NCBI GenBank assembly: GCA_020252865.1
Contig: JADCCH010000382.1
Location: 1-18,623 of the forward strand
Length of the DNA: 18,623 nucleotides
Direction of reading: 5' to 3'
Origin: Methylobacterium sp.
Lineage (GTDB): Bacteria > Pseudomonadota > Alphaproteobacteria > Rhizobiales > Beijerinckiaceae
The number at the start of each line of letters is the position of its first letter. Positions within the stretch are counted from its first letter, which is position 1. Shown here one piece after another: positions 1 to 7,259 of this stretch. The notes under the pieces are model-generated. The model ran no database searches, was not told the origin of the DNA, and worked only from the letters and a program-made list of their open reading frames with translations. Made by a program: the position numbers and the translations under genes.

Positions 1-518
1 ATGCGGCTTGCCTCGCCATCGCCTCGACGCGTGGCTTCCACGAAGAGGCCACGCAGGCCGAGGCCGTGGGTATCCGGGCTGTCCAGCATCGCCTTGAAGG
101 CGAGTTCCGCGCCCTTCTCGTTGCCCGCGAGCTGCGCGGTCTGCGCCTTCAACAGAAGGGCCAGCGGCTCATTGCCGAGCAGGCGTTCGGAATCGCGCGC
201 ATGGCGCTCGGCCTGCCGCCGGTCGCCCACGCCCACGGCCACAAGGCCCCGTGCCACGGCGAGCTGGCCCTTTTCGCGTTTGCGCATGCGGTTGGCGAGG
301 CCGATGAGGCTCGGCAGGCGGAAGATCAGCCGCAAAAGCGACCAGAGAATCATCAGCGCGACGAAACCCGCGAGCAGCCCCGCAAGGCCGACGAGCAGAC
401 TCACGCGATATTCGGTTTCGCCCCATTGCAGCAACACATGGCCCGGCGTTTCCGCCACCTGCGCAAAACCGAAGGCAAGCGCCAGGAGCAGAAGGAAGAA
501 GGCAAGCAGTTTCAGCAT
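1..518 (-). CDS. hemY: HemY-type heme biosynthesis membrane protein, N-terminal part (runs off left edge)
   Basis: Reading the minus strand from an ATG at 518 gives about 172 residues with no stop before the window edge, so the gene is partial (3' end missing). Residues 3-20 form a very hydrophobic first membrane segment (MLKLLAFFLLLLALAFGF). A second membrane segment lies at about 41-64, followed by a basic stretch and then helical, TPR-like sequence. This is the HemY_N layout (COG3898), a membrane-anchored TPR protein long linked genetically to late heme synthesis. It is not the FAD protoporphyrinogen oxidase that is also called HemY in Gram-positives. The start is supported by a GAGGA ribosome site that overlaps the TGA stop of the upstream gene, only 10 bp away, implying translational coupling in the hemC-hemD-mitofilin-hemY operon. 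The exact biochemical role of this family is not settled. Confidence 0.88.
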   Translation of the reverse strand, partial: MLKLLAFFLLLLALAFGFAQVAETPGHVLLQWGETEYRVSLLVGLAGLLAGFVALMILWSLLRLIFRLPSLIGLANRMRKREKGQLAVARGLVAVGVGDRRQAERHARDSERLLGNEPLALLLKAQTAQLAGNEKGAELAFKAMLDSPDTHGLGLRGLFVEATRRGDGEASR

Positions 519-528
519 GCGGGCGTCC

Positions 529-1755
529 TCACGGCTTTGCCGGAGCGGCGGCGCGGGCAAGCCCGGCCAGGCTCTCCTGCCGAATCTGGCGAATGGCGGC
601 GTCGGCCTTGGCGCGGGCCTCGGCCTTCGCCTTCCAGCCCGCGAAACGCTCGGCACGCGGCGCGGAGAGACGGCCGACGAGGGTGATCGCGGTTAAAAGA
701 TCGCCGCGGCCCAGGGCCTGCTCGGCGCGTGCAAGATGGGCGGCGTCATCCGTGCCGGTGATCTCCCCCGTGCGTCGCACCTCAACGAGCGAGGCCGCGC
801 CTTGCCGCAGGCGGGAGAGGAAATCGCCCTGCTGGCCTGTGCCAGCCTCGGCGCTGGCTTTCGCGAGGTCGCGCAATTCGGTGCCGAGGCCCGCGAGCGA
901 GGGCGGCGGGTTCTGCGCATAGGCCGCAAGAGGTGCGAGCCGATCGGCGGCAACGCCCAAAGCCTTCAGGGCCTCGATTGCGCCGCCCAAAGCCTCATGG
1001 CGCTGGAAGCTCTCGGCGAGGTTCTGGCTCACCACGGCTGCGGCGGAAGCGCGTGCGAGTTCGCCATTGGCCGAGGCGACCGCTTTCGCAAGCGTCGCGA
1101 TCTGGTCGTTGAGCCCGGTGAAACGCGCAATCTGCTCCTCCGCCTGCTTCGTCGCGGCCTCGACCGCGCCGCGCAGGCGCTCGAACTCGGCGGTGGTCTC
1201 CGGGGCGGGGCCGGCACTGGGCGAACCTGTCGCCACAGGGCGTTCCGCGAGGGTTTTCAGCTGAGATGCGAGGCGCATGATTTCCGCCTGCAAGGCCTGT
1301 TCGCGCGGCGCGACCTCGGCGAGAGCCTTCTCGGCCTTCGCCAGGCGATCGGTGAGTTCGGCGGGAAGGGCGGGAGCGGTGGGCGGCTTCACCTGTTCCA
1401 GCCGCGCAAGGCGCTGATCGAGGGCGCTGTTGAGTTTCGGATCAGAGCCGCCGAGCAAAGCCTCTACGCCGAGACTGCCGGCTATGCCGGCAACAAGAGC
1501 GAGCAGCAGGGGCATGGCCATGGCGGGTTTGGCGGGCGCGGGCGGGGGCTGGGTTTCGATGGCCGGCTGCTCGGGCAGGCGCGGCTCTCCCGCAGGCGCG
1601 GCAGCCGGCTCGGCCTTCTCGGCCTCCATTTCGCGCGCTGATTCGGCCGGAAGATCGATCTCGACCGGCGGGCGCGTTTTCTTCGGACGGGCATTGTCAT
1701 CCGGCTTGGTTGAGGCGGATTCGCTCTCATCGCCGTTCCTGGGCGTGGTTTGCAT
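529..1755 (-). CDS. Mitofilin/Mic60-like inner-membrane protein (COG4223)
   Basis: The protein has 408 residues from the ATG at 1755. That start is chosen because GGGGAGG stands 8 nt upstream; an in-frame GTG at 1803 would add 16 residues but has no comparable ribosome site. Residues 1-78 are Pro/Ala/Glu-rich and presumably cytoplasmic. One transmembrane helix spans about 79-101 (AMAMPLLLALVAGIAGSLG). It is followed by long Ala/Glu/Leu/Arg coiled coil from about 105. The last third contains a segment near GDLLTAITLVGRLSAPR and AERFAGWKAKAEARAKADAA, resembling the C-terminal mitofilin signature. This architecture and the position between hemD and hemY fit the alphaproteobacterial Mic60 homologues, which shape intracytoplasmic membranes and are related to the mitochondrial cristae protein. 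The family assignment is by pattern, and function in this organism is inferred. It lies 74 bp downstream of hemD and 10 bp upstream of hemY, so co-transcription is likely. Confidence 0.8.
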   Translation of the reverse strand: MQTTPRNGDESESASTKPDDNARPKKTRPPVEIDLPAESAREMEAEKAEPAAAPAGEPRLPEQPAIETQPPPAPAKPAMAMPLLLALVAGIAGSLGVEALLGGSDPKLNSALDQRLARLEQVKPPTAPALPAELTDRLAKAEKALAEVAPREQALQAEIMRLASQLKTLAERPVATGSPSAGPAPETTAEFERLRGAVEAATKQAEEQIARFTGLNDQIATLAKAVASANGELARASAAAVVSQNLAESFQRHEALGGAIEALKALGVAADRLAPLAAYAQNPPPSLAGLGTELRDLAKASAEAGTGQQGDFLSRLRQGAASLVEVRRTGEITGTDDAAHLARAEQALGRGDLLTAITLVGRLSAPRAERFAGWKAKAEARAKADAAIRQIRQESLAGLARAAAPAKP

Positions 1756-1829
1756 GGGCTGAACCTCCCCGTCCTGCACTGCGATGCTTCGCTTGTCCGC
1801 CACCCATCAAACGAAAACGCGGCGGGGCG

Positions 1830-2573
1830 TCAATCGAATTGCGTATCGGTTTGTTCCCGCGCAAGGGTGAGGGCTGTGCGCACGAGGCTCGCCGCGTTTC
1901 GCTCGGGCGCGAGCGCAATGCGGGGCTCGAAGGGCAGAGGCCCGATCGCCTCCCGCAAGGAGGCGGCGACGGCCGGCGAGAGACAGGCCTGCCCGGCGCG
2001 CCACAGGTTTTCGCGACGAGGCGAATGCGCGACGCTTCGCGCGAGGCTCGCGGCACTCTCGCGGCTGAAATGCAGCACGGCATCGATGTGGCCCGCGAGT
2101 TTCGCCTCGACCTCGTCCGGTGCCGCGCCTTCCTCCATGCGATAGCGCCGCCAGAGATCGAGCATCAGGCCCGCGGCTGCCGCATCCGCCTCCAGTTCCG
2201 GGCGGCGCGGCTCGCCCGCAAGATAGATCGCACGTGTTCCCGCGAAGGGCGCGAGCAGCGGCTTCAGGCTCGCGGCCTCACCGCCTGCGATGCGGATATC
2301 CGTGAAGCCCGCCTGCCGCGCGGCCTCGCCGGTGACGCCGCCCACCGCAAGGCAAGGCAATGCGAGCCAATCCGGGGGGATGGCTTCGCCGAGCCGGAAG
2401 GCGCGCGGCGAGGTTGCGATCAGGAGATCGGGCCGCGCCGGCGCGGCTTCGGGGATCGCTGCCTCGCGCCGCGTGGTGAGGAGAACCGCTTCGCCGCCAA
2501 GATCCGCGATGAGCCGCGCGGTATCGCCGGCATCCGGCTCCGCGCGGGTCACCAGCAGGCGCGGGCGGTTCAT
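1830..2573 (-). CDS. hemD: Uroporphyrinogen-III synthase
   Basis: The protein has 247 residues, the usual size for HemD (about 240-270). It would close and invert ring D of hydroxymethylbilane to give uroporphyrinogen III, the branch point to heme, siroheme and cobalamin. HemD sequences are poorly conserved. The call rests on the N-terminus RPRLLVTRAEPDAGDTARLI, which resembles the HemD opening strand (xVTRPxxxA, LxxxG), on the repeated Rossmann-like halves (LLIATSPRAFR near 50-60, AGTRAIYLAGE near 111-121, AVLHFSRESAASL near 165-177), and on its position directly behind hemC. The ATG at 2573 is 1 bp after the hemC stop (TGAGATG), so translation is probably coupled. An open frame continues upstream to 2849, but it overlaps hemC and is not used. 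Confidence 0.9.
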   Translation of the reverse strand: MNRPRLLVTRAEPDAGDTARLIADLGGEAVLLTTRREAAIPEAAPARPDLLIATSPRAFRLGEAIPPDWLALPCLAVGGVTGEAARQAGFTDIRIAGGEAASLKPLLAPFAGTRAIYLAGEPRRPELEADAAAAGLMLDLWRRYRMEEGAAPDEVEAKLAGHIDAVLHFSRESAASLARSVAHSPRRENLWRAGQACLSPAVAASLREAIGPLPFEPRIALAPERNAASLVRTALTLAREQTDTQFD

Positions 2574-2574
2574 C

Positions 2575-3510
2575 TCAGCCGACCAGCCCAGCCGGGATTT
2601 CCGCGCGCAGTTCCCGGCCGAGGGAGGCGCCGAGTTCGGCGGCCCGCGCTTCGGTGGGGGCTGCGAGCATTGCCTTGCGTGTCCAGGCGCGCGAGCCGTC
2701 GGGTGCCAGCACGATGCCGGCGAAAAGCAGGCCGCCCTCCACCAGCCGGGCCGAACCGCCGATGGGCGTTCGGCAGGAGCCATCGAGCACGCCGAGAAAG
2801 GCGCGTTCGGCCGCGAGCGCGAGGCCTGTCTCGCGATGGGCGATGGCACTGGTGAGGGTCAGGATGCGCGCGTCGCCTTCACGGGCCACGAGCGCGATAG
2901 CGCCCTGGCCGACAGCCGGGGTGAAGCTCTCGGGGTCGAGCGCTTCGGTCGCGTGTTCTGCGAGCCCCAGGCGATTGAGGCCGGCCATGGCGAGCACCAC
3001 GGCATCGAAGGTGCCGTTGGCGGCCTTGTCGAGGCGCGTCTGCACGTTCCCGCGCAGCATCTCGATCACGAGATCGGGCCTCAGCCGCTTCAGCAGGGCC
3101 TGCCGGCGCAGCGAGACCGTGCCGACCTTCGCGGCTTGCGGAAGGTTGGCGAGCGATTTCCAGCGCGGTGCGATCAGCGCATCACGGATATCGTTGCGGG
3201 GCAGGTAGCCCGCGACCACGAGGCCATCGGGCAGGGTTGTGGGCAGATCCTTCGCGGAATGCACCGCGAGATCCACGCGGCCATCGAGCTGTGCCGCGTC
3301 GATTTCCTTCGTGAAGAGGCCCTTGCCGCCGATTTCCGAGAGCGGCCGATCCTGCGTTGCATCCCCGGTGGTGCGGATGATTTCGGTCGCGACCGCATCC
3401 TCGGAAAGGCCATGGGCCTCGCGCAGGGCGGATGCAGTCATGCGGGCCTGGGCCAGCGCGAGCGGCGAACCGCGCGTGCCCAGGGTGAGAAGAGGCGCAG
3501 ATGCGGTCAC
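2575..3510 (-). CDS. hemC: Porphobilinogen deaminase (hydroxymethylbilane synthase)
   Basis: This 311-residue cytosolic enzyme polymerises four porphobilinogens into hydroxymethylbilane. Family landmarks are all present: the start LGTRGSPLALAQA (10-22), the GGKGLFTKEI loop (61-70), VHSAKDLPT (83-91) with catalytic Asp88, the substrate-binding arginines in SLRRQALL (133-140) and LRGNVQTRL (152-160), and DGSCRTPIGG (243-252). Cys246 in the last motif should carry the dipyrromethane cofactor. Length is normal. It is the first gene of the minus-strand heme operon, followed by hemD after 1 bp, and divergent from tsaD across a 142-bp gap. Confidence 0.97.
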   Translation of the reverse strand: MTASAPLLTLGTRGSPLALAQARMTASALREAHGLSEDAVATEIIRTTGDATQDRPLSEIGGKGLFTKEIDAAQLDGRVDLAVHSAKDLPTTLPDGLVVAGYLPRNDIRDALIAPRWKSLANLPQAAKVGTVSLRRQALLKRLRPDLVIEMLRGNVQTRLDKAANGTFDAVVLAMAGLNRLGLAEHATEALDPESFTPAVGQGAIALVAREGDARILTLTSAIAHRETGLALAAERAFLGVLDGSCRTPIGGSARLVEGGLLFAGIVLAPDGSRAWTRKAMLAAPTEARAAELGASLGRELRAEIPAGLVG

Positions 3511-3555
3511 GCGACGGATCCTGTCGGTTCGAGCCTTCCCCCGAAGGCCACTCTT

Positions 3556-3585
3556 CGTCTAGAACGGCCGGGCGGGCTTCGGCAA
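3556..3585 (-). promoter_or_regulatory. Candidate promoter of the hemC operon
   Basis: On the minus strand TTGCCG (3585-3580) and TAGACG (3561-3556) are separated by 18 bp, about 45 bp before the hemC ATG. The match to the alphaproteobacterial CTTGAC/CTATAT pattern is only partial, and there is no experimental support. The 142-bp divergent gap 3511-3652 holds no other structure I can identify. Confidence 0.3.
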
Positions 3586-3652
3586 GAAGCCTGATCCATT
3601 TCGCGAGAGCCCGGGCAAGTTCCGGGAATGAGACGCGAAGTCACGGGAAGTC

Positions 3653-4717
3653 ATGGTGTCGATGCGCGTGCTTGGCCTTGAGACGACTTGCGATGAGACC
3701 TCCGCCTCGATTGTCGAACTGGCAGCGGATGGCACGCGGCGCATCCTTTCGAACCGCATCCGCTCGCAGATCGCCGAGCATGCCCGTTTCGGTGGCGTGG
3801 TGCCGGAGATCGCCGCGCGCGCCCATGTCGAGATCCTCGACCGCATGATCGACGATGCCCTGAGGGAAGCGGGCATCACCATGACGAACCTCGACGGCAT
3901 CGCGGCGGCGGCGGGCCCGGGCCTGATCGGCGGTGTTCTGGTGGGCCTCACCACGGGCAAGGCGCTGGCGCTGGCGCTCGGCAAGCCGCTCGTGGCGGTG
4001 AACCATCTGGAGGCGCATGCGCTCACCCCGCGGCTCATTGAGGATATCGGTTTTCCCTACCTGCTGCTGCTGGTTTCGGGTGGGCACACGCAACTGGTGG
4101 CCGTGGAGGATGTGGGCAAATACCGCCGCATCGGCACGACCATCGACGATGCCATCGGCGAAGCTTTCGACAAGGTCGCGAAGATGCTCAGCCTTGGCTT
4201 TCCCGGCGGCCCGGCCGTGGAGCGCGCGGCGGAGAAGGGCGATTCGAACCGTTTTGCCCTGCCGCGCCCGCTCATCGGCAAACCGGAGCCGAATTTCTCG
4301 CTCTCCGGCCTCAAGACCGCCGTGCGCCTCGCGGCCGAGGCCGTGCAGCCCCTTACGGAGCAGGATTGCGCCGATCTCTGCGCGAGCTTCCAGGCGGCGA
4401 TCGTCGATTGCGTGGTGGATCGCACGCGGATGGGCATCCGCGCCTTCCGCCAGCAGATGGGCAGCCCCACCGCGCTCGTCGTGGCGGGCGGCGTGGGCGC
4501 GAACCGGCCGATCCGGCTCGCGCTCCAGCGCGTGGCGATGGAAGCCGGCCTCAAATGCCTTGTGCCGCCGCCCGCGCTCTGCACGGATAATGGCGCGATG
4601 ATCGCCTGGGCGGGCATCGAGCGCCTGCGGCGCGGCATGACCGATCCGCTCGATTTCGCCGCGCGTCCGCGCTGGCCGCTGGATGAGGCGGCGGCCAAGC
4701 CGGGGGCCCGCGCATGA
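3653..4717 (+). CDS. tsaD: tRNA N6-adenosine threonylcarbamoyltransferase TsaD
   Basis: The protein has 354 residues (formerly Gcp/YgjD). TsaD transfers the threonylcarbamoyl group from TC-AMP to A37 of ANN-decoding tRNAs, working with TsaB and TsaE in the cytoplasm. The N-terminus [16 protein letters not shown] is the family signature. The metal site is visible as His118 and His122 in NHLEAHAL and Asp312 in [12 protein letters not shown]. The ASKHA ATP-binding parts include [10 protein letters not shown] (139-148) and [14 protein letters not shown] (275-288). The first ATG (3653) has GGGAAG close in front. A second ATG at 3662 (MRVLGLE) is an equally sensible start and would remove three residues. 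The 3' end runs into a short dispersed repeat before gpsA. Confidence 0.97.
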   Translation: MVSMRVLGLETTCDETSASIVELAADGTRRILSNRIRSQIAEHARFGGVVPEIAARAHVEILDRMIDDALREAGITMTNLDGIAAAAGPGLIGGVLVGLTTGKALALALGKPLVAVNHLEAHALTPRLIEDIGFPYLLLLVSGGHTQLVAVEDVGKYRRIGTTIDDAIGEAFDKVAKMLSLGFPGGPAVERAAEKGDSNRFALPRPLIGKPEPNFSLSGLKTAVRLAAEAVQPLTEQDCADLCASFQAAIVDCVVDRTRMGIRAFRQQMGSPTALVVAGGVGANRPIRLALQRVAMEAGLKCLVPPPALCTDNGAMIAWAGIERLRRGMTDPLDFAARPRWPLDEAAAKPGARA

Positions 4718-4718
4718 G

Positions 4719-4762
4719 CGGGAAAAGTGGGAACCGGTTTTGCGTCCGCGAATGCGCGCAAG
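4719..4762. repeat. Short copy of a Hyphomicrobiales-type dispersed repeat (GTGGGAACCGGTTTT core)
   Basis: The spacer between tsaD and gpsA contains GGGAAAAGTGGGAACCGG at 4720-4737, then TTTT and ATGCGCGCAA. From memory, this GTGG-ACCGGTT motif recurs in intergenic DNA of many Hyphomicrobiales. A related copy is visible in this window at 9424-9459, where AGT-GGA, ACCGGTT and AATGCG occur in the same order within 36 nt. It lies inside the probable tsaD-gpsA transcript, starts right at the tsaD stop, and its end abuts the gpsA ribosome site. Confidence 0.55.
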
Positions 4763-4778
4763 GAAGGGAAGCTCGGGC

Positions 4779-5765
4779 ATGAACACGAACCGCGTAGCCG
4801 TTCTCGGTGCCGGTGCGTTTGGCACGGCCCTGGCGCTGGCCTTCGCGCGAGCCGGGCGCGATGTGATCCTCTGGGGCCGAGACGCCGAACGCATGGAGGC
4901 GATGGCAAAATCCCGCCTCTGCGAGGCCGCTCTGCCGGGCATGCCGCTCGATCCGCGCATCACCCCGGTTTCGGATCTGAAGGCCGTCGCGGATCTGCCG
5001 GTGCTCGTGCTCGCCATGCCCGCGCAGGCCCTTCGCGCGGTCTGCGAGGCCCTGGCGCTGGTGCTCTCGCCCGGCCATGCCTTGATTGCCGCCGCGAAGG
5101 GCATGGAGCAGGGCTCCGGCCAGTTCGTGACGGAGGTGATGGCCGACGAATTGGGGCCGCAGCGCTTCGGCGTGCTTTCCGGTCCCTCCTTCGCGGAAGA
5201 TATCGCACGCGGCCTGCCTACGGCGGTTAGCCTCGCGATGGTCGAGGCGATGGATGCGCAGGCGCTGGCGGCGCATCTGGGATCGCCAGGTTTCCGCATC
5301 TACCATTCGTCGGATGTGCGCGGCGTGGAGATCGGCGGGGCGGCGAAGAACGTGCTGGCCATCGCGGCGGGGATCGTCGTGGGGCTTGGCCTGGGCGAGA
5401 GCGCGCGCGCCGCAATCGTGACGCGCGGCTTCGCTGAATTGCGGCGTTTCGCGCTTTCGCTTGGGGCACGCGCCGAAACGCTGATGGGCCTTTCCGGCCT
5501 TGGCGACCTATTGTTGACCGCTTCTTCCGCCCAGAGCCGGAATTTCTCCCTCGGCATCGCCTTGGGGCAGGGGAAGGCGCTTCAGGAGGCATCCGGCGGC
5601 AAGCTCGCCGAGGGCGCCTTCACCGCCGCCGCACTCGATGACATGGCCCGCGCGCGCGGCATCGACATGCCGATTGTCGCCGGTGTCCGCGCGATCCTTG
5701 ACGGGAAGCTCGACGTGAAGGATGCGGTGGCGGCGCTGATGGCGCGGCCTTTCCGGGAGGAGTGA
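4779..5765 (+). CDS. gpsA: NAD(P)-dependent glycerol-3-phosphate dehydrogenase
   Basis: The protein has 328 residues. It reduces dihydroxyacetone phosphate to sn-glycerol-3-phosphate for phospholipid synthesis. The N-terminal Rossmann nucleotide site is VAVLGAGAFGTALA (6-19). Further family motifs are AAKGME (105-110), LSGPSFAEDIA (133-143) and EIGGAAKNVLAIAAG (184-198) with catalytic Lys190, followed by SGLGDLLLT (239-247) and SRNFSLG (253-259). Length is normal. The start MNTNRVAVLG at 4779 is chosen because the Rossmann motif begins right after it and GGAAGGGAAG lies upstream; an open frame back to 4683 overlaps tsaD and is not needed. It is probably co-transcribed with tsaD and the EVE gene, which starts 3 bp after its stop. 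Confidence 0.97.
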   Translation: MNTNRVAVLGAGAFGTALALAFARAGRDVILWGRDAERMEAMAKSRLCEAALPGMPLDPRITPVSDLKAVADLPVLVLAMPAQALRAVCEALALVLSPGHALIAAAKGMEQGSGQFVTEVMADELGPQRFGVLSGPSFAEDIARGLPTAVSLAMVEAMDAQALAAHLGSPGFRIYHSSDVRGVEIGGAAKNVLAIAAGIVVGLGLGESARAAIVTRGFAELRRFALSLGARAETLMGLSGLGDLLLTASSAQSRNFSLGIALGQGKALQEASGGKLAEGAFTAAALDDMARARGIDMPIVAGVRAILDGKLDVKDAVAALMARPFREE

Positions 5766-5768
5766 TGA

Positions 5769-6185
5769 ATGCCCCACTGGCTCGTGAAATCCGAACCCTT
5801 CAAATGGTCGTGGGACCAGCAGGTGAAAGCCGGCGTCAAGGGCACCTATTGGGACGGCGTGCGGAACCATTCCGCCAAGCTGAACCTGATGGCGACGAAG
5901 AAGGGCGATCAGGTCTTCTTCTACCATTCCAACGAGGGGCTGGAGATCGTCGGCATCGTGGAAGTGATCCGCGAGGCTTATCCCGACCCGACCGCCAAAC
6001 CTGGCGAGCCCTGGGTGGTGGTGGATTTCGCGGCCGTGAAGCCGCTGCCGCGCCCCGTCTCGCTGAAGGAGATCAAGGCCAATCCGGAGCTCTCCAAGAT
6101 GAGCCTCGTCACCTCCATGCGCCTTTCGGTGCAGCCGGTGACGGACCAGGAATGGGCGATCATCACGAAGCTCGGCGGGCTGTGA
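5769..6185 (+). CDS. EVE-domain protein (thymocyte nuclear protein 1 family)
   Basis: This 138-residue single-domain protein belongs to the PUA-like EVE fold, which recognises modified bases in DNA or RNA. Visible hallmarks are the start HWLVKSEP (3-10), TYWDGVRNHSAKLNL (26-40), the strand QVFFYHS (48-54) and GLEIVGIVEVI (57-67), all typical of the EVE aromatic pocket and beta-barrel. The length is that of the minimal family. The ATG lies 3 bp after the gpsA stop, with GGGAGGAG as ribosome site, so it ends the tsaD-gpsA operon. In bacteria the family has been linked to base-modification recognition and occasionally to defence, but in this housekeeping context the ligand is unknown. From memory, many relatives have a yciI-like gene between gpsA and this gene; none fits in the 3-bp gap here. 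Confidence 0.93.
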   Translation: MPHWLVKSEPFKWSWDQQVKAGVKGTYWDGVRNHSAKLNLMATKKGDQVFFYHSNEGLEIVGIVEVIREAYPDPTAKPGEPWVVVDFAAVKPLPRPVSLKEIKANPELSKMSLVTSMRLSVQPVTDQEWAIITKLGGL

Positions 6186-6206
6186 AATCCTGCCGCCCGG
6201 CAGAAA

Positions 6207-6232
6207 AACGCGCGGGGTTTCCCCCGCGCGTT
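6207..6232 (-). terminator. Hairpin terminator between the EVE and outer-membrane protein genes
   Basis: Perfect 11-bp arms AACGCGCGGGG (6207-6217) and CCCCGCGCGTT (6222-6232) flank a 4-nt loop. On the minus strand the stem ends in GCGCGTTTTTCT, so it is an intrinsic terminator mainly for the outer-membrane protein gene. On the plus strand the U-run is missing, although the stem may still attenuate the tsaD-gpsA-EVE transcript. Confidence 0.85.
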
Positions 6233-6255
6233 GATGAGTCCGGAAGCGTTGCCGC

Positions 6256-6954
6256 TCAGAACTTGTAGCTGAGGCCCGCGCGCACGGCATGGGTGTCGAG
6301 GCGGGCGCGCGTCGCGTCGCCCGGAACGCCCGGGGTGCTGTGGGTCTTCGCGCCGAAATCCGAATAGGAATAATCGAGGCGCGTCACGAGATTGTCGGTG
6401 ATGGCATAGGCAAGGCCACCGCCGATGGTCCAGCCGGCGCGGGTAGCGGAGAAGCCCGAGGAGCCGCCCGCGAAGGTGGTGTTGCCCTTGTAATCGGCCA
6501 AAGCGACGCCGCCCGCGATATAGGGCAGGAAGCGGCCCATCGCGTAGCCCAGCGTCACCCGGGCGTCACCGCCCCACTGGTTCTCGATGCGCGAGGTGTT
6601 CGCAACACCCGCATAACCCGTATTCGAGCGCGTATCGAAATTCCCAAAGCCGCGCAGTTCAGCGCCGGCCACGACATTGTTGTTGAACTGGTAGCGATAG
6701 CCGGCATGGCCGCCCAGCGTGAAGCCCGAGGGGTCCGTCGACGCGGAGGTCGGAACGCCCGGCAGCCTCAGCCGCGCATTGCCCCATTGGTAGCCGGCAT
6801 CGACACCGACATAGCCACCCGTCCAGTTGAAGGCGAGGGTGGGGGTGAAGGCGGGAGCAACAGGCTGGCTGCGCCGCGCCGAAAGATCGGCCGCGCTGGC
6901 TGCGCCGGCAGCCATAAGACCTGCGCCGACGACGAAGGGCGTCAGTTTCCGCAT
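6256..6954 (-). CDS. Outer-membrane beta-barrel protein (Omp25/OmpA-like barrel family)
   Basis: This 232-residue precursor begins with a clear Sec signal peptide: MRKLTPFVVGAGLMAAGAASA, probably cut before ADLSAR. After a short Pro/Ala linker come alternating beta strands rich in Gly and aromatics, such as NWTGGYVGVDAGYQWGNA, GGHAGYRYQFNNNVVAGAEL, FLPYIAGGVALADYK and LVTRLDYSYSDFG. It ends RAGLSYKF, with the C-terminal Phe used by the Bam machinery. This is the small eight-stranded barrel family common in Hyphomicrobiales (Omp25/Omp31 type), thought to act in envelope stability. The ATG at 6954 sits 7 nt after GGAG; the GTG immediately before it is a less likely start. It is monocistronic, divergent from acs and closed by the hairpin downstream. 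Confidence 0.93.
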   Translation of the reverse strand: MRKLTPFVVGAGLMAAGAASAADLSARRSQPVAPAFTPTLAFNWTGGYVGVDAGYQWGNARLRLPGVPTSASTDPSGFTLGGHAGYRYQFNNNVVAGAELRGFGNFDTRSNTGYAGVANTSRIENQWGGDARVTLGYAMGRFLPYIAGGVALADYKGNTTFAGGSSGFSATRAGWTIGGGLAYAITDNLVTRLDYSYSDFGAKTHSTPGVPGDATRARLDTHAVRAGLSYKF

Positions 6955-7259
6955 CACTATTCTCCTTGATTTTGCATACTTCGCCAGAAATGGCGGGATC
7001 AGCTTCTTGACAATGCTTCGTGGCGCGAGTGGCTCCCGGGCGTGGAGATTTCGGGGAGCTTTTGTGGCAGCAGGCCAACCCTTTCCGCCCAGAATGCGGC
7101 AATGCCGCCCTCTTCCTTACCGGAAAGTTGATCGGCCGAATTGCGGATATGCCAACATCTTTCTTGCTTCCGCGCTTTCCGTTAAGACCGACAACAAGCG
7201 AGAAAAGCCGGCGCGAGTCTGGCCAAGAAATTCCGCGGTTTCGGTTCGGGAGAACGCTC
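6955..7259. promoter_or_regulatory. Divergent regulatory gap between the outer-membrane protein gene and acs
   Basis: About 300 bp without a convincing gene. Near the outer-membrane gene there is a small hairpin CGCCA-GAAA-TGGCG (6982-6995) in its 5' leader. A perfect TTGACA (plus, 7007-7012) and a minus-strand TTGTCA overlap here, but neither has a good -10 at normal spacing. An open frame in phase with acs extends back to 7020, but its sequence does not look like acetyl-CoA synthetase. I cannot assign the promoters with confidence. Confidence 0.35.

Noticed and set aside
736..1641. 301-codon plus-strand frame opposite the mitofilin-like gene
   Set aside because: It is antisense to a gene with a clear TM helix, coiled coil and operon context; the translation has no coherent fold signals.
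3641..5299. 552-codon open frame on the minus strand opposite tsaD and gpsA
   Set aside because: It lies antisense to two genes with full catalytic motifs, its translation is Arg/Ala-rich without recognisable domains, and such frames are expected in GC-rich DNA.
7020..7259. N-terminal extension of acs by 80 codons
   Set aside because: The family N-terminus begins at MSEKVYEV (7260) with a good ribosome site; the upstream translation does not resemble Acs.
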